Source: Mycobacterium paragordonae (GTDB taxonomy: Bacteria > Actinomycetota > Actinomycetes > Mycobacteriales > Mycobacteriaceae). From it: a stretch of DNA of 64,000 nt. The position numbers and the translations under genes are program-made. The DNA lies in the NCBI RefSeq assembly GCF_003614435.1, contig NZ_CP025548.1, positions 1-64,000 on the forward strand, in the 5' to 3' direction. Under the pieces are notes generated by a model that was not told the origin of the DNA, searched no databases, and saw only the letters and a list, made by a program, of their open reading frames with translations. The stretch's first letter is position 1. Each line of letters opens with the position of its first letter. Shown here piece after piece: positions 1-7,743 of this stretch.

Positions 1-371
1 CCCCCCCCCGGCCTTCGGCCGATGGGAGACTGCCCGGCGCGGGGCGCCGGGCACGGCAACCGCCGGCGCGGAGCGCCGGCTAAACCTGCTGCACTCTATT
101 TCTGTTGTGCCACTTATGATTACCGTTGTCGGTGGGCATTATTCGCTCGGCTTCGCCGAGCTCCGCCCTAATGCTGACTTCTGTTGCCGCACAGCCTATT
201 TCGTAGCTCAGCCTAATCGGCTTCGCCGTAGCCGTGATATCCATTGTGCTGCACCATAATTAAACATTACCGGATCCTCGGTTGCTGAGCAACCGAGGAT
301 CTTTACCGCATCTCTGAATGCTTCTGCACTACAATTCTTTTCAAGCGTTACCGCTGAAAACCCGCAATTCA
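1..371. other. Non-coding region with several GC-rich hairpins
   Basis: No convincing gene is seen here. The first 80 bases hold three GC-rich inverted repeats in a row (around 9-24, 27-53 and 60-80). Further 'cggcttcgccg' hairpins lie around 147-163 and 213-230. A perfect 13-bp inverted repeat lies at 273-301. The minus-strand gene that stops at 372 reads towards this region, so the region probably terminates that transcription unit. The purpose of the extra hairpins is unknown. Confidence 0.6.
273..301. terminator. Perfect 13-bp inverted repeat, probable terminator
   Basis: The arms gatcctcggttgc and gcaaccgaggatc are exact complements around a 3-nt loop (tga). The repeat lies about 70 nt past the stop of the minus-strand ORF at 372-725, where a terminator for that operon is expected. 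The T-run is weak, as is usual in mycobacteria. An operator role cannot be excluded. Confidence 0.5.
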
Positions 372-725
372 TCAACTAAGCACAACGTACACGGAATGAG
401 GGGATGGGGCGTTCACCGCCCCACCCCGACATCCCAGCGACACCTCGACACGACACACCCGCCGCCGACGTCCGTCGGGCCGGGTGTCTGTCCCAAACCA
501 TTCCGTCACCGCGTCCAGTAGTTCCACGGCTGAGTGTTCGATATCTTCACGTACGTCGGCGTTGCGCTCGTCATGAGAGCGATAGGCCGCTTCGCTGTAG
601 TCGCTTCGCTCACAGTCATCCGGACACCTCTCATCACACCCATGCATCACATGGATACGACTCAAATCGGCGCGCAAGCACGCCGACGCCTCCGCGATGC
701 TCGCTGGAATATCCACCATCACCAC
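372..725 (-). CDS. Hypothetical protein coupled to the DUF4192 gene
   Basis: Product of about 117 aa of unknown function. The start region (GTG at 725 or ATG at 722) overlaps the last codons of the upstream DUF4192 gene, whose stop is at 719. Translational coupling is therefore likely and is the main reason to accept the ORF. The first 75 residues are acidic and mixed (for example 'HGCDERCPDDCERSDYSE') with a Cys-rich patch. The C-terminal third is Arg-rich and less convincing, so the true protein family may be shorter. No domain is recognised. Confidence 0.45.
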   Translation of the reverse strand: MVMVDIPASIAEASACLRADLSRIHVMHGCDERCPDDCERSDYSEAAYRSHDERNADVREDIEHSAVELLDAVTEWFGTDTRPDGRRRRVCRVEVSLGCRGGAVNAPSPHSVYVVLS

Positions 726-1717
726 GTTCCGTCCATCGCCGCATCGACGAACTTAGCCAATGGCTCACCATTGACCAGACCCGCCGAAGACAACATCTCC
801 GTTGCCACCACTCGAATCTCACTTGGCTCAATGCCAGCGGTTAATGCCCTGTCCAGCAGTCTCGCCAGGGTGTGCGATGAATCCACTTCCAAAGCGGCGT
901 CCAACGCCACGCGCGCCAGGACACCATCGCCACGCACATACACGCTCACCGCTAACAGCACTAGTGCCTCGACCCTCCAGCGGCCCGGCAGCGAACGCAC
1001 CAACGCCCACCACAGCGCCTCCATCTCATCCGAGGCAGCCGACGCAGCCAACGCCGCCATGGCATCGCGCGCCGACCGATCTACCAGCATGGCGGCAACC
1101 TGTGCCAATTCCCCCTCGGCGACCAAAAACCCGCGCGCTACGCGTCGAGCCACAGCTATAGCCTCGGCAACACCCACGCCATCAGGGCCGACGTTGCCAA
1201 GCAGCACCTCGAAGTGCGCTACCCGACCGGCGTCGACTGTCACCAGCTCCTCGATCTCGCGGCGCGACCCGAAAATGTACCGCCCTGACACCGCCGCAGC
1301 GATACCCCACTTTGACTCCGCCGGGTCACCCAAGACTCCACCGACCCCGCCCCGATCAAGGCACCGCCAACGACCGCCCTCAGTCAAACGATCCACCACG
1401 TACGCGGCCACCAGCTTTCCGGCACAACGACACAACACCTCGGCCAACGCTGCCGCCGTAGCCGCAAACTCCTTTTCGCAGAGCGCACAGTTCGCGCCAT
1501 CCTCGGAAACAAACAACGCCACCAACGGCACCCCAGCAGCCGCTACAGCCGCAATCTCGCCCAGCGCGCCCGCTCTGCTAATCATGTCCAGATCGACACG
1601 CATCACAGCACCTGCCCCAGCAACGGCAGGCATCACCACCAACGAGCGCTCCGGGACAAACCCCAATACCGGCGCCACGCTTTCGATCAACTCCGAAACA
1701 GCCTCAACATCGAACAT
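719..1717 (-). CDS. DUF4192 family protein
   Basis: The N-terminus shows the pattern of actinobacterial DUF4192 proteins: 'PVLGFVPERSLVVMPAV' followed by 'GAVMRVDLDMI'. DUF4192 proteins have no firmly established function. I place the start at 1717 (ATG, protein reading MFDVEAVSELIESV) rather than at the longer in-frame start at 1783. Starting here puts the shared leader element (1737-1768) 20 nt upstream of the ATG, the same spacing as at the MoxR gene. About 332 aa. It is separated from the helicase operon upstream by about 250 nt containing a hairpin, so it probably has its own promoter. Downstream it is coupled to the small ORF at 372-725. Confidence 0.75.
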   Translation of the reverse strand: MFDVEAVSELIESVAPVLGFVPERSLVVMPAVAGAGAVMRVDLDMISRAGALGEIAAVAAAGVPLVALFVSEDGANCALCEKEFAATAAALAEVLCRCAGKLVAAYVVDRLTEGGRWRCLDRGGVGGVLGDPAESKWGIAAAVSGRYIFGSRREIEELVTVDAGRVAHFEVLLGNVGPDGVGVAEAIAVARRVARGFLVAEGELAQVAAMLVDRSARDAMAALAASAASDEMEALWWALVRSLPGRWRVEALVLLAVSVYVRGDGVLARVALDAALEVDSSHTLARLLDRALTAGIEPSEIRVVATEMLSSAGLVNGEPLAKFVDAAMDGTW

Positions 1718-1736
1718 CACGGACCTCAATTCCGAC

Positions 1737-1768
1737 CTGTAGAACACCCCAACGGCGTCCTTACCGAC
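1737..1768 (-). promoter_or_regulatory. Leader element, copy A (shared with the MoxR operon)
   Basis: 32 bp that match 7108-7139 at all but three positions. On the minus strand it reads GTCGGTAAGGACGCC, three variable bases, then GGGGTGTTCTACAG. It ends 20 nt before the DUF4192 ATG. The three variable bases (gtt here on this strand, aac in the other copy) sit in the middle of an imperfect dyad (GACgCC N3 GGgGTg). That is what a dimeric operator with an unread spacer would look like. A second GTCGGT box lies about 27 nt further upstream in both copies. Confidence 0.6.
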
Positions 1769-1847
1769 ATTCCAAAAATACACCCACCCACCGACAAATA
1801 CGCCATCAAACCTGCTGTCTCACAATCAGAGTCGCGACCATCCTGTT

Positions 1848-1884
1848 CTAGCCTTGTCCCCGCCCGTATGAGGGGCAAGGCTAG
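1848..1884. promoter_or_regulatory. Hairpin A with conserved apical sequence
   Basis: Inverted repeat with arms ctagccttg(t)cccc and ggggcaaggctag around the apical sequence gcccgtatga. It lies between the helicase stop (1967) and the DUF4192 leader. The apex (cccgcccgYatgagggg) also occurs at the tip of hairpin B (7276-7329), while the stems differ in sequence. It may act as a terminator for the helicase operon, as a leader RNA structure, or both. A weaker look-alike (cgcccacatgaagggtgg) lies near 1923-1940. Confidence 0.45.
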
Positions 1885-1966
1885 ACGCTAGGGGGGCTTG
1901 GCCCTTGCGCTTCGGCCTGCGGCGCCCACATGAAGGGTGGCGGCGGCGGCCCAACCACCCACCCGT

Positions 1967-3289
1967 TTAGAGCGCTGCCAACACCGCCAGGGCGTGCTCG
2001 GCTTCTGCATCTGTCTTTGCCAACTCCGTCAGCATCGGTGCAGTAGCGCAATCAGCAAGTAGCGTCAGGTGCGCGCGGTGCCGAGACAAGGTGACGCACA
2101 TGCGTCCGCGATCCAGTGCGAAAGCCTCCGCACTGCGGTATCCCGCCAACGGGTGCACCGCCACCACGGCGGCGCGTTCAAGCCCCTGCAAACTGTTCGC
2201 CGTCCCTACCAACACGTCGGGCACACCAGCTAGCAAGGCGCGCACCGCCCCGGCCTGCGCCACGTGAGGCACCACCACAGCGACGTCTGCACCCGACAGT
2301 CGCCGCGCGGTCCCCTGACGGCGGCAACTGTGCCCGATCAACTCCCGGACTCGCTGAGCCACCGCCTCCAGCAACATGGGATCATTCGGGCCGTGTCTCA
2401 CATCAACACGGCGGCAGTCGATTTCAGGTAGCACGCAACCATGCGGATCTATCACCGCTTCGTCGGGTCGGCGCGACGAAAACGGCATAGTGGGGTAGAA
2501 ATGCCGCGACAGCAGCGCACACGTAGCAGGCCCCAGCCGCCATGAGTTCGTCAGTTCGTGCACAGTAACGGCTTCATCGCCGTGCGCGGCGATGAGCGCT
2601 GCGGGGGCTGGCTGGTGCGGACCACTGGCCTGCCCCTCCCAGCGCGCGGTCGATCCGGTGACCACCGGGGCGATCTGGCCGGGGTCACCCACGCATACCA
2701 CCTGGGGCGCCAGCGCGCCCAGCGCACCCAAATCTGCATACGTGCACTGCCATGCCTCGTCCACCACGAGAACGTCAGCCTGTGTGGTGTCCGGGTTGAC
2801 ATACAGCCAGCGCGCCGCCGTTCCGATCAGGATTTCCCCCCCGCTTGTGTGCCGCCATCGCACGTCACGCCCACCGACCGTGGGCACCCCCATCCCGGAG
2901 GCGCCACGACGGCGCTGCGCCGCCGAGACGATCAGCGCTGCCCGCTGCGAGATTGCCGTGATGCGCCTCGCCAATTCCAGTGCCTGCTCACGGGTTTGGG
3001 CTGCCACAGCGACCCGTAACCCGGCGCGCTCCGCGAGCGCCGGCGCAAGCCGCGACACCAGCCGCGACTTACCAGCTCCCGGACACGCCGGAATGCATAC
3101 GCAGGGATCATTTCGCCAGACCGCCAACAGAATCCGCGCCAGCATGGGTGTGTCCATCAATTCCGCTCCCGGCCAGCCCGACCCGACCGACAGCGGCACC
3201 CGTCCGACGGCCGAACCTGTAGTCGTAGACGGCACCGATCGCTGCTGTGTACGCTGGCGCACCAGGTTCTGCGGCATCGTGCGCATCAC
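1967..3289 (-). CDS. Superfamily 1 DNA/RNA helicase (UvrD/Upf1-like)
   Basis: 440 aa. The SF1 motifs are visible in order: Walker A 'CPGAGKS' (about residues 69-75), Walker B 'VLVVDEAWQ', motif III 'VGDPGQIAPVV', a motif V-like 'VGTANSLQGLERAAVV' and motif VI 'VTLSRHRAHLTLL'. Family knowledge: such proteins translocate on or unwind nucleic acid using ATP. It is the last gene of the MoxR operon and overlaps the stop of the preceding gene by 4 nt (ATGA at 3289-3286), so it is co-expressed with the MoxR/VWA pair. It is short for an SF1 helicase and shows no accessory nuclease domain. Confidence 0.85.
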   Translation of the reverse strand: MMRTMPQNLVRQRTQQRSVPSTTTGSAVGRVPLSVGSGWPGAELMDTPMLARILLAVWRNDPCVCIPACPGAGKSRLVSRLAPALAERAGLRVAVAAQTREQALELARRITAISQRAALIVSAAQRRRGASGMGVPTVGGRDVRWRHTSGGEILIGTAARWLYVNPDTTQADVLVVDEAWQCTYADLGALGALAPQVVCVGDPGQIAPVVTGSTARWEGQASGPHQPAPAALIAAHGDEAVTVHELTNSWRLGPATCALLSRHFYPTMPFSSRRPDEAVIDPHGCVLPEIDCRRVDVRHGPNDPMLLEAVAQRVRELIGHSCRRQGTARRLSGADVAVVVPHVAQAGAVRALLAGVPDVLVGTANSLQGLERAAVVAVHPLAGYRSAEAFALDRGRMCVTLSRHRAHLTLLADCATAPMLTELAKTDAEAEHALAVLAAL

Positions 3290-4524
3290 GCACCACCCTC
3301 AGACTGGTGTCCCGACCCAAGTTCGTCGGCAGCAGCGATCAGCACGGCCAGCGGCACATCGCGGCGCGACGCCACCGGCTTGTGCCCCTGCGACAACCAC
3401 GAGAAACGCCGCTTGTAAAGCCGAGACCGCACCACCCGGCCCGAACGGATGGTTGCCGGATTCGGCGGCGCGCCAAGCACTGTCACCGTCTCCCCCGCAG
3501 CGGGCCTGTACCCGCTGCGGCGCAACCCGCCAATGCTGATCCGCAACTCGCCGTCCACGACCGCCGTCGCCGCCACTTCACCGGCAAACACCGCATCAGC
3601 AGGCGGGCGCTCAGTGATGGGGTCACCGGGCCAACCCCACACCGCTGAACCGGGCTTGAGCCGAGTATCCAGCCGCTGCGATGCCACCATGACCGGTCCC
3701 GCACCAGTCCCGTCTTTTGCCCCGGTAACGACGACGCCGTGGCACACATGGCCGGTATGCACGCCCCGCGCCCGCCACATCGGATCACCCAGCAGCGCAG
3801 CCTCATACAACTCAGTAGCATCACACCGGGTCCGCAGCCGCGCCGCCGCCAACGATAGCGACTCACCCATGTCCCAGCTACGGCGCTGACGCAACGCGTC
3901 CTGGTGCACGCCAAGAAGCCAATCGTCATCAGCGACCTGCAACTCTAATCCCGGCAACGTCGGCGCAGAAGCCAGCACGGACCACCACGCCCCGAACCCG
4001 CCCAGCCCGTCGTCACAAACCCCCAGAGCCTGCCGCCACAACCCCGCAGTATCCTCACCGGGCCGCACGCCCAACACCATCTGCTGCCGCGAACTGACCA
4101 GCAGATCAGTCACCGCGCTCGTACCAGGGTGCGCTGACCGCTCGGCCCACCACCCGGCCAAACTCGACCCCGCCGCCGTCGCCAGATCCGCGCATCGGCT
4201 CGGGTCAGCGTGCGCCGCCGCCAGCGCAGCGAGCACCCGCAACGTGCCCGCGTTGTCCACCAAGGCGGTCGCCCCGCCCCGCAGATCACCGTCAGCGCAA
4301 CCTGCCGCACGCGCTAGCGCCGCCAACCCCGCAGCTCCGGTCCCGCTGTGCACCAACGCATCTGGACCCATCGCCCACACCCGAGTGCCCCGGCCCCGCA
4401 GCCGCGCCGCCACAGCCACCCGCACCAGCCGCGACGGCGACGGATTGTGCAGCAGCCGAGGCACCGGTGCACCCCACTGCCGCGCACGAACCCGCAACCC
4501 CAGATCGAACAACACCCCACTCAT
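3286..4524 (-). CDS. Hypothetical protein of the MoxR-VWA-helicase operon
   Basis: About 412 aa with no recognised family. I choose the ATG at 4524 (MSGVLFDLGLRVRARQWGAP) because it overlaps the stop of the previous gene as TAATG; a longer start at 4551 is possible. The protein is rich in Ala, Arg and Gly. It contains 'RLLHNPSPSRLVRVAVAARL', a run of Trp-containing segments ('SLAGWWAER', 'GFGAWWSVLAS') and a C-terminal basic tail ('RLYKRRFSWLSQGHKP'). The end overlaps the helicase start by 4 nt. Its position between a VWA protein and a helicase suggests it is the adaptor or substrate-specific subunit of the operon; that is inference. Confidence 0.75.
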   Translation of the reverse strand: MSGVLFDLGLRVRARQWGAPVPRLLHNPSPSRLVRVAVAARLRGRGTRVWAMGPDALVHSGTGAAGLAALARAAGCADGDLRGGATALVDNAGTLRVLAALAAAHADPSRCADLATAAGSSLAGWWAERSAHPGTSAVTDLLVSSRQQMVLGVRPGEDTAGLWRQALGVCDDGLGGFGAWWSVLASAPTLPGLELQVADDDWLLGVHQDALRQRRSWDMGESLSLAAARLRTRCDATELYEAALLGDPMWRARGVHTGHVCHGVVVTGAKDGTGAGPVMVASQRLDTRLKPGSAVWGWPGDPITERPPADAVFAGEVAATAVVDGELRISIGGLRRSGYRPAAGETVTVLGAPPNPATIRSGRVVRSRLYKRRFSWLSQGHKPVASRRDVPLAVLIAAADELGSGHQSEGGA

Positions 4525-4721
4525 TACCGCTGCCTCCGTTCCCGTGCCCACGCCGCTGCACCCAACCCATCGGCTAGAGCTGCGGTGAGCACATCGTCAC
4601 GCGAACTCCGCGCGACATCACCCACCGTGGCCGCATCCCAACCGCTTCCGGCCAGCACTGCATTCGCCCAGCCAACAAAACCCGCAGCCGCACAATCGCC
4701 GCGCTCAACATCGCCGCTCAC
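4524..4721 (-). CDS. Small hypothetical protein (65 aa) in MoxR operon
   Basis: The start is taken as the GTG at 4721, which overlaps the VWA gene stop as GTGA. The stop overlaps the next gene's ATG as TAATG. Both junctions are exactly those of a tightly coupled operon, which is the main support for a gene this short. The protein reads MSGDVERGDCAAAGFVGWANAVLAG at its start and ends in a basic 'WARERRQR'. No domain is recognised. Confidence 0.65.
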   Translation of the reverse strand: MSGDVERGDCAAAGFVGWANAVLAGSGWDAATVGDVARSSRDDVLTAALADGLGAAAWARERRQR

Positions 4722-5986
4722 AACGCCACCCGCCCCGCGCCGACCCGCACCGTTGTCGCCCACCCCGGAGCCGTATCCACCGCATGCTCACCGATCAACG
4801 CCACCACCAGCGGCACCCGCAGCCGCCGCGCAGGCCACGGCGTACCCCCATCGGAAAACGCAACCACGACATCGGCCGGTGGGCGCGCCGCCAGCACCGC
4901 TTCGATACCCACCCGCAGATCAGTGCCACCACCACCACTCAACTGCACATCACGCACCGAACGCACCACTCGGGGCGCACTGGCCGCAGCATCACAACAG
5001 GTCACCCGCGCCAACGCCACACCGGACTGACGCAACACCGCCCGCGTCTGCCCCAACGCCTCACCCAAATCATCGGCACCCATCGACGCCGACGTGTCGA
5101 TGATCAGATCCACTACAACCTTGGGCGCGCGAAGCACCGGCAACAACAAACCCGCCGGGGCGCGCCGGTTGGGCCTGCGCCACGAATGCGTCACCTGCCC
5201 AGCCTGTTCGGCCACCGGACGACGCACCGCAGCACGCAGCACCTTCTGCCACGGCACCACCGCAGGCGCAAGCTGCCGCTGCGCCCACAACGCCACCCCA
5301 GCCGGAACGGTCCCCCGCCCCGCACCACCGGCGCGGCTAACCGACTCACACACCGCCTGCGCGACCGCGCTACGCACTAAACTAGCGGCAGCACAGTCTA
5401 ATCCGCGCCCACTACCCAGGTCCGCCGATTCCGGCAACTCCCACGCTGGCGCACAGTCACCAGAGCCCGAACCGCAGCCCGTTCCGGCGTCGCACCCGTT
5501 CCCACCGCCGGCGTCAGCGCGGTCCTCACCGGGCGGCACCAGATGGCGGTAGTAAGTCTCAGCCGACAACCCCGCAGCGCAGCCCAGCTCAGCCGGGGTC
5601 ACCGCACCCCCCGGTAGACCGAGTCCCGCAGCCAATAGGTCATCGTTGATTTCGGCGTCGGCAGCCAGATTCCACATCATCCGGTCAACCGGCATGTCCA
5701 CCCCATCCCCACGCGCGCCGTGATCGCGTAACACATGGCCGACCTCATGCAACAGCACCGCACCAGCCTCAGCGATGCTCCACCGGCCACCAAACATCAC
5801 CGGATCGACATACACCCGAAAATGACGGTCAACAGCAAAGGTGCCCAATCCCTCTGCGGCCACAGGCACCAACGCGAACAACGCCCGACCGAAGTACGGC
5901 ATCGCCTCCACCGCCGCCATCCGCGCCAACCGCAACAGCCGCCACTCATCACCGGCCAACGCCCGAACCCGCACCGCCGCGCTCAT
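4718..5986 (-). CDS. DUF2201/VWA-like metallopeptidase-type protein, MoxR partner
   Basis: 422 aa. The N-terminal half carries 'AVLLHEVGHVLRDHG', an HExxH-type zinc motif within a DUF2201-like putative metallopeptidase region. The middle is low-complexity Gly/Asp/Cys ('GNGCDAGTGCGSGSGD'). The C-terminal part is a VWA-like domain with an intact MIDAS-type DxSxS ('VVDLIIDTSASMGADD'). Family knowledge: proteins of this architecture are usually encoded beside MoxR AAA+ ATPases and are thought to act as their substrate-binding or effector partners. It overlaps the MoxR stop by 4 nt (5986-5983). Confidence 0.88.
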   Translation of the reverse strand: MSAAVRVRALAGDEWRLLRLARMAAVEAMPYFGRALFALVPVAAEGLGTFAVDRHFRVYVDPVMFGGRWSIAEAGAVLLHEVGHVLRDHGARGDGVDMPVDRMMWNLAADAEINDDLLAAGLGLPGGAVTPAELGCAAGLSAETYYRHLVPPGEDRADAGGGNGCDAGTGCGSGSGDCAPAWELPESADLGSGRGLDCAAASLVRSAVAQAVCESVSRAGGAGRGTVPAGVALWAQRQLAPAVVPWQKVLRAAVRRPVAEQAGQVTHSWRRPNRRAPAGLLLPVLRAPKVVVDLIIDTSASMGADDLGEALGQTRAVLRQSGVALARVTCCDAAASAPRVVRSVRDVQLSGGGGTDLRVGIEAVLAARPPADVVVAFSDGGTPWPARRLRVPLVVALIGEHAVDTAPGWATTVRVGAGRVAL

Positions 5987-7086
5987 GCCACACGCTCGCT
6001 GTCCAAACCCGCCGCAACCAGCAACTCACGAAAGCCCCGCGCGACAGCAGGAACATTGGCCCCCGCAGGACTCACCCGGTTCAAATCCCGCGCCGCAGCA
6101 CCAGCCACATCGGGTGCACCACCAGCGGCAGCCGCAGCCAACGGCCCCCACGCCGCCGCCCACGCCTCACGAGTGCCCCTGTCAGCAGCCCAGGCCACCA
6201 CCGCCGACAACACCGCCCACACCTGATCCGGGCGCGCGGTGTTCCACGCCATGATCGACGGGTCTGCGATAACCTCCGACACCGCAGGCAAATCCACCGC
6301 AGCCCGCCAGGCCAGATACTCCACACCCACACCCGCCCCGACCAGACCCGACACCACTGCGGCCACCGCAGCAGTGTCATCGGCGCGCACGAACGGCAAC
6401 ACCCGCGCCACTGCATCCCACGAACGATCTGACGGCCACGCCCGACCGGCCGCTTCATCGGTCTCGGGGTAGCGGTGCAGCAACTCCGGTCGCGCCGCAA
6501 TGAACGCGCACACCAAGCCCTTCTCATCAGCGCACCGCAGCTCGTCAGCGGCAATGGCCCGCGAGGCAGGCAGCACGAACCCAGACCTCATCCCCGACAG
6601 CCAGTCATCGACAGAAGGCTCAAACTCAATGTGCAAGAATCGATTTGCCGTAGGAGCCGCCAAATCCACCCCGCCCGCACTGTGATCCGGAGGATTCGCA
6701 GCTGCGACGATCCGAACCTCATCCGGCAACCGTGAACGCCCGACCACCCGCTCCAGCGCCACCGTCAGCATCGCCGCCTGCACCGCGTGACTAGCCGTCG
6801 TCAACTCATCCAACAGCAAATAGCCGCCCTGCGCATCAATCAACGTCCTTGCCCAATCAGGCAACGCCAACGTCTGCACCGCCCCATCCACCACCACCGG
6901 CCACCCCGCGATATCCACCGGCTCACGCTGCGAACCCACCACCAACTCCAACGGAACCCCGCTCGCCGCCGCCAAAGCCCGCACCACCGACGACTTACCA
7001 CGCCCAGGGTCCGACCACAACAACACCGGAAGCGCTGCACGCCCCGCCGCATCCATAACCGTCACCGAAGTAGCCAAATCAGCCAT
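5983..7086 (-). CDS. MoxR-family AAA+ ATPase
   Basis: 367 aa. Walker A 'SDPGRGKSSVVRAL' lies at about residues 25-38. The MoxR-style Walker B 'GGYLLLDELTTAS' follows, then the sensor region 'VRIVAAANPPDHSAGG' and an arginine-rich lid. MoxR ATPases act as chaperone-like remodelers with VWA partners, and here the DUF2201/VWA gene follows directly. It is the first gene of a five-gene coupled operon. The ATG at 7086 lies 21 nt after the shared leader element (7108-7139), which supports this start and suggests common control with the DUF4192 gene. Confidence 0.88.
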   Translation of the reverse strand: MADLATSVTVMDAAGRAALPVLLWSDPGRGKSSVVRALAAASGVPLELVVGSQREPVDIAGWPVVVDGAVQTLALPDWARTLIDAQGGYLLLDELTTASHAVQAAMLTVALERVVGRSRLPDEVRIVAAANPPDHSAGGVDLAAPTANRFLHIEFEPSVDDWLSGMRSGFVLPASRAIAADELRCADEKGLVCAFIAARPELLHRYPETDEAAGRAWPSDRSWDAVARVLPFVRADDTAAVAAVVSGLVGAGVGVEYLAWRAAVDLPAVSEVIADPSIMAWNTARPDQVWAVLSAVVAWAADRGTREAWAAAWGPLAAAAAGGAPDVAGAAARDLNRVSPAGANVPAVARGFRELLVAAGLDSERVA

Positions 7087-7107
7087 TACACAACCTCATT
7101 CGCAAAT

Positions 7108-7139
7108 CTGTAGAACACCCCGTTGGCGTCCTTACCGAC
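7108..7139 (-). promoter_or_regulatory. Leader element, copy B (shared with DUF4192 gene)
   Basis: Near-identical to 1737-1768, with only the three central bases differing. It ends 21 nt before the MoxR ATG. A second GTCGGT box lies about 28 nt further upstream (near 7162-7167), mirroring copy A. The fixed distance to the start codon and the dyad around the variable triplet favour an operator/promoter or a leader RNA element over chance similarity. Confidence 0.6.
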
Positions 7140-7275
7140 AACATCCACCCTATCGCACCCCACCGACAACCGCGTACCCAATGACGTCTGCGGCAGCGGC
7201 GATCAGGGACTTACTACTCTTCTTCTTCGGGTCGTTGTTTCTTCGGTTCGTTCGTCGTCGGTGCAGCTCTTTCGG

Positions 7276-7329
7276 TGCCCGCGGCCATCTTCCCGCCCGC
7301 ATGAGGGGTGGGAAGATGGCCGCGGGGCA
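7276..7329. promoter_or_regulatory. Hairpin B with conserved apical sequence
   Basis: A long, almost perfect inverted repeat. The arm tgcccgcggccatcttccc pairs with gggaagatggccgcggggca, and the loop contains gcccgcatgaggggt. The apex matches that of hairpin A (1848-1884), but the stem sequence is different and still paired. It lies about 190 nt upstream of the MoxR start on the minus strand. It could be a terminator for transcription arriving from upstream or a structured leader RNA. Confidence 0.5.
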
Positions 7330-7357
7330 GACAAGATATACGACCCCAGACCGCCGG

Positions 7358-7570
7358 CCACTCACTCAACACAGTGAGCAACCGAGCACCATCGACGTAC
7401 CGAACCTGAGTTTCGCCATAGCACTCAACGGGCGGTCTCGGATAGGTATGCCCATGAATCAGCATTCGTGGGCGGTTTTCATCGAGCCAGCCGGTTGCGT
7501 GCGGTACAAGGAGAGCGGCCGCTCGATCATGTACACGCAGGCGCAACGTCCGCGGATTGAAGTTGCGCAA
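7358..7570 (-). pseudogene. Possible remnant of a metallophosphoesterase
   Basis: About 70 residues look coding and contain 'RMLIHGHTYPRPPVECYGET', which resembles the C-terminal GH-T-H/HGH metal-binding motif of calcineurin-type phosphoesterases. The N-terminal catalytic part is missing. The reading frame then runs on into hairpin B, so any gene here is a fragment. This is a weak call based on one motif; a short unrelated ORF is the alternative. Confidence 0.3.
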
Positions 7571-7743
7571 TCAGCGTCGCGTACTTAGGTGATCCGATCG
7601 TCACACGGCCACCCCGCGCGGTCTCGGTATTGAGGAACTGGCGTGTCTCACGAATTCGGCAGATCTGCCACTCAAATGCCACTTGCCGTGAGATTCTGCC
7701 ACCGTTCGTGAGAACCTACAAGATGATGCGCACTGCTGTCGGT
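7571..7743. other. Short spacer with repeated 'ctgccac' words
   Basis: No gene is seen. The stretch 7655-7715 contains repeated short words (gatctgccactc, aatgccacttgccgtgaga, ttctgccaccgttcgtgaga), giving two loosely similar units ending in cgtgaga. It lies just downstream of the CysH-like gene stop, so a terminator or operator role is possible. Confidence 0.3.

Noticed and set aside
534..1742. Long plus-strand ORF of 402 codons rich in Ala, Ser, Thr and Pro
   Set aside because: It is antisense to the DUF4192 gene; its composition is that of a high-GC mirror frame and no domain is seen.
2592..3539. 315-codon plus-strand ORF
   Set aside because: Antisense to the SF1 helicase, whose motifs are unambiguous.
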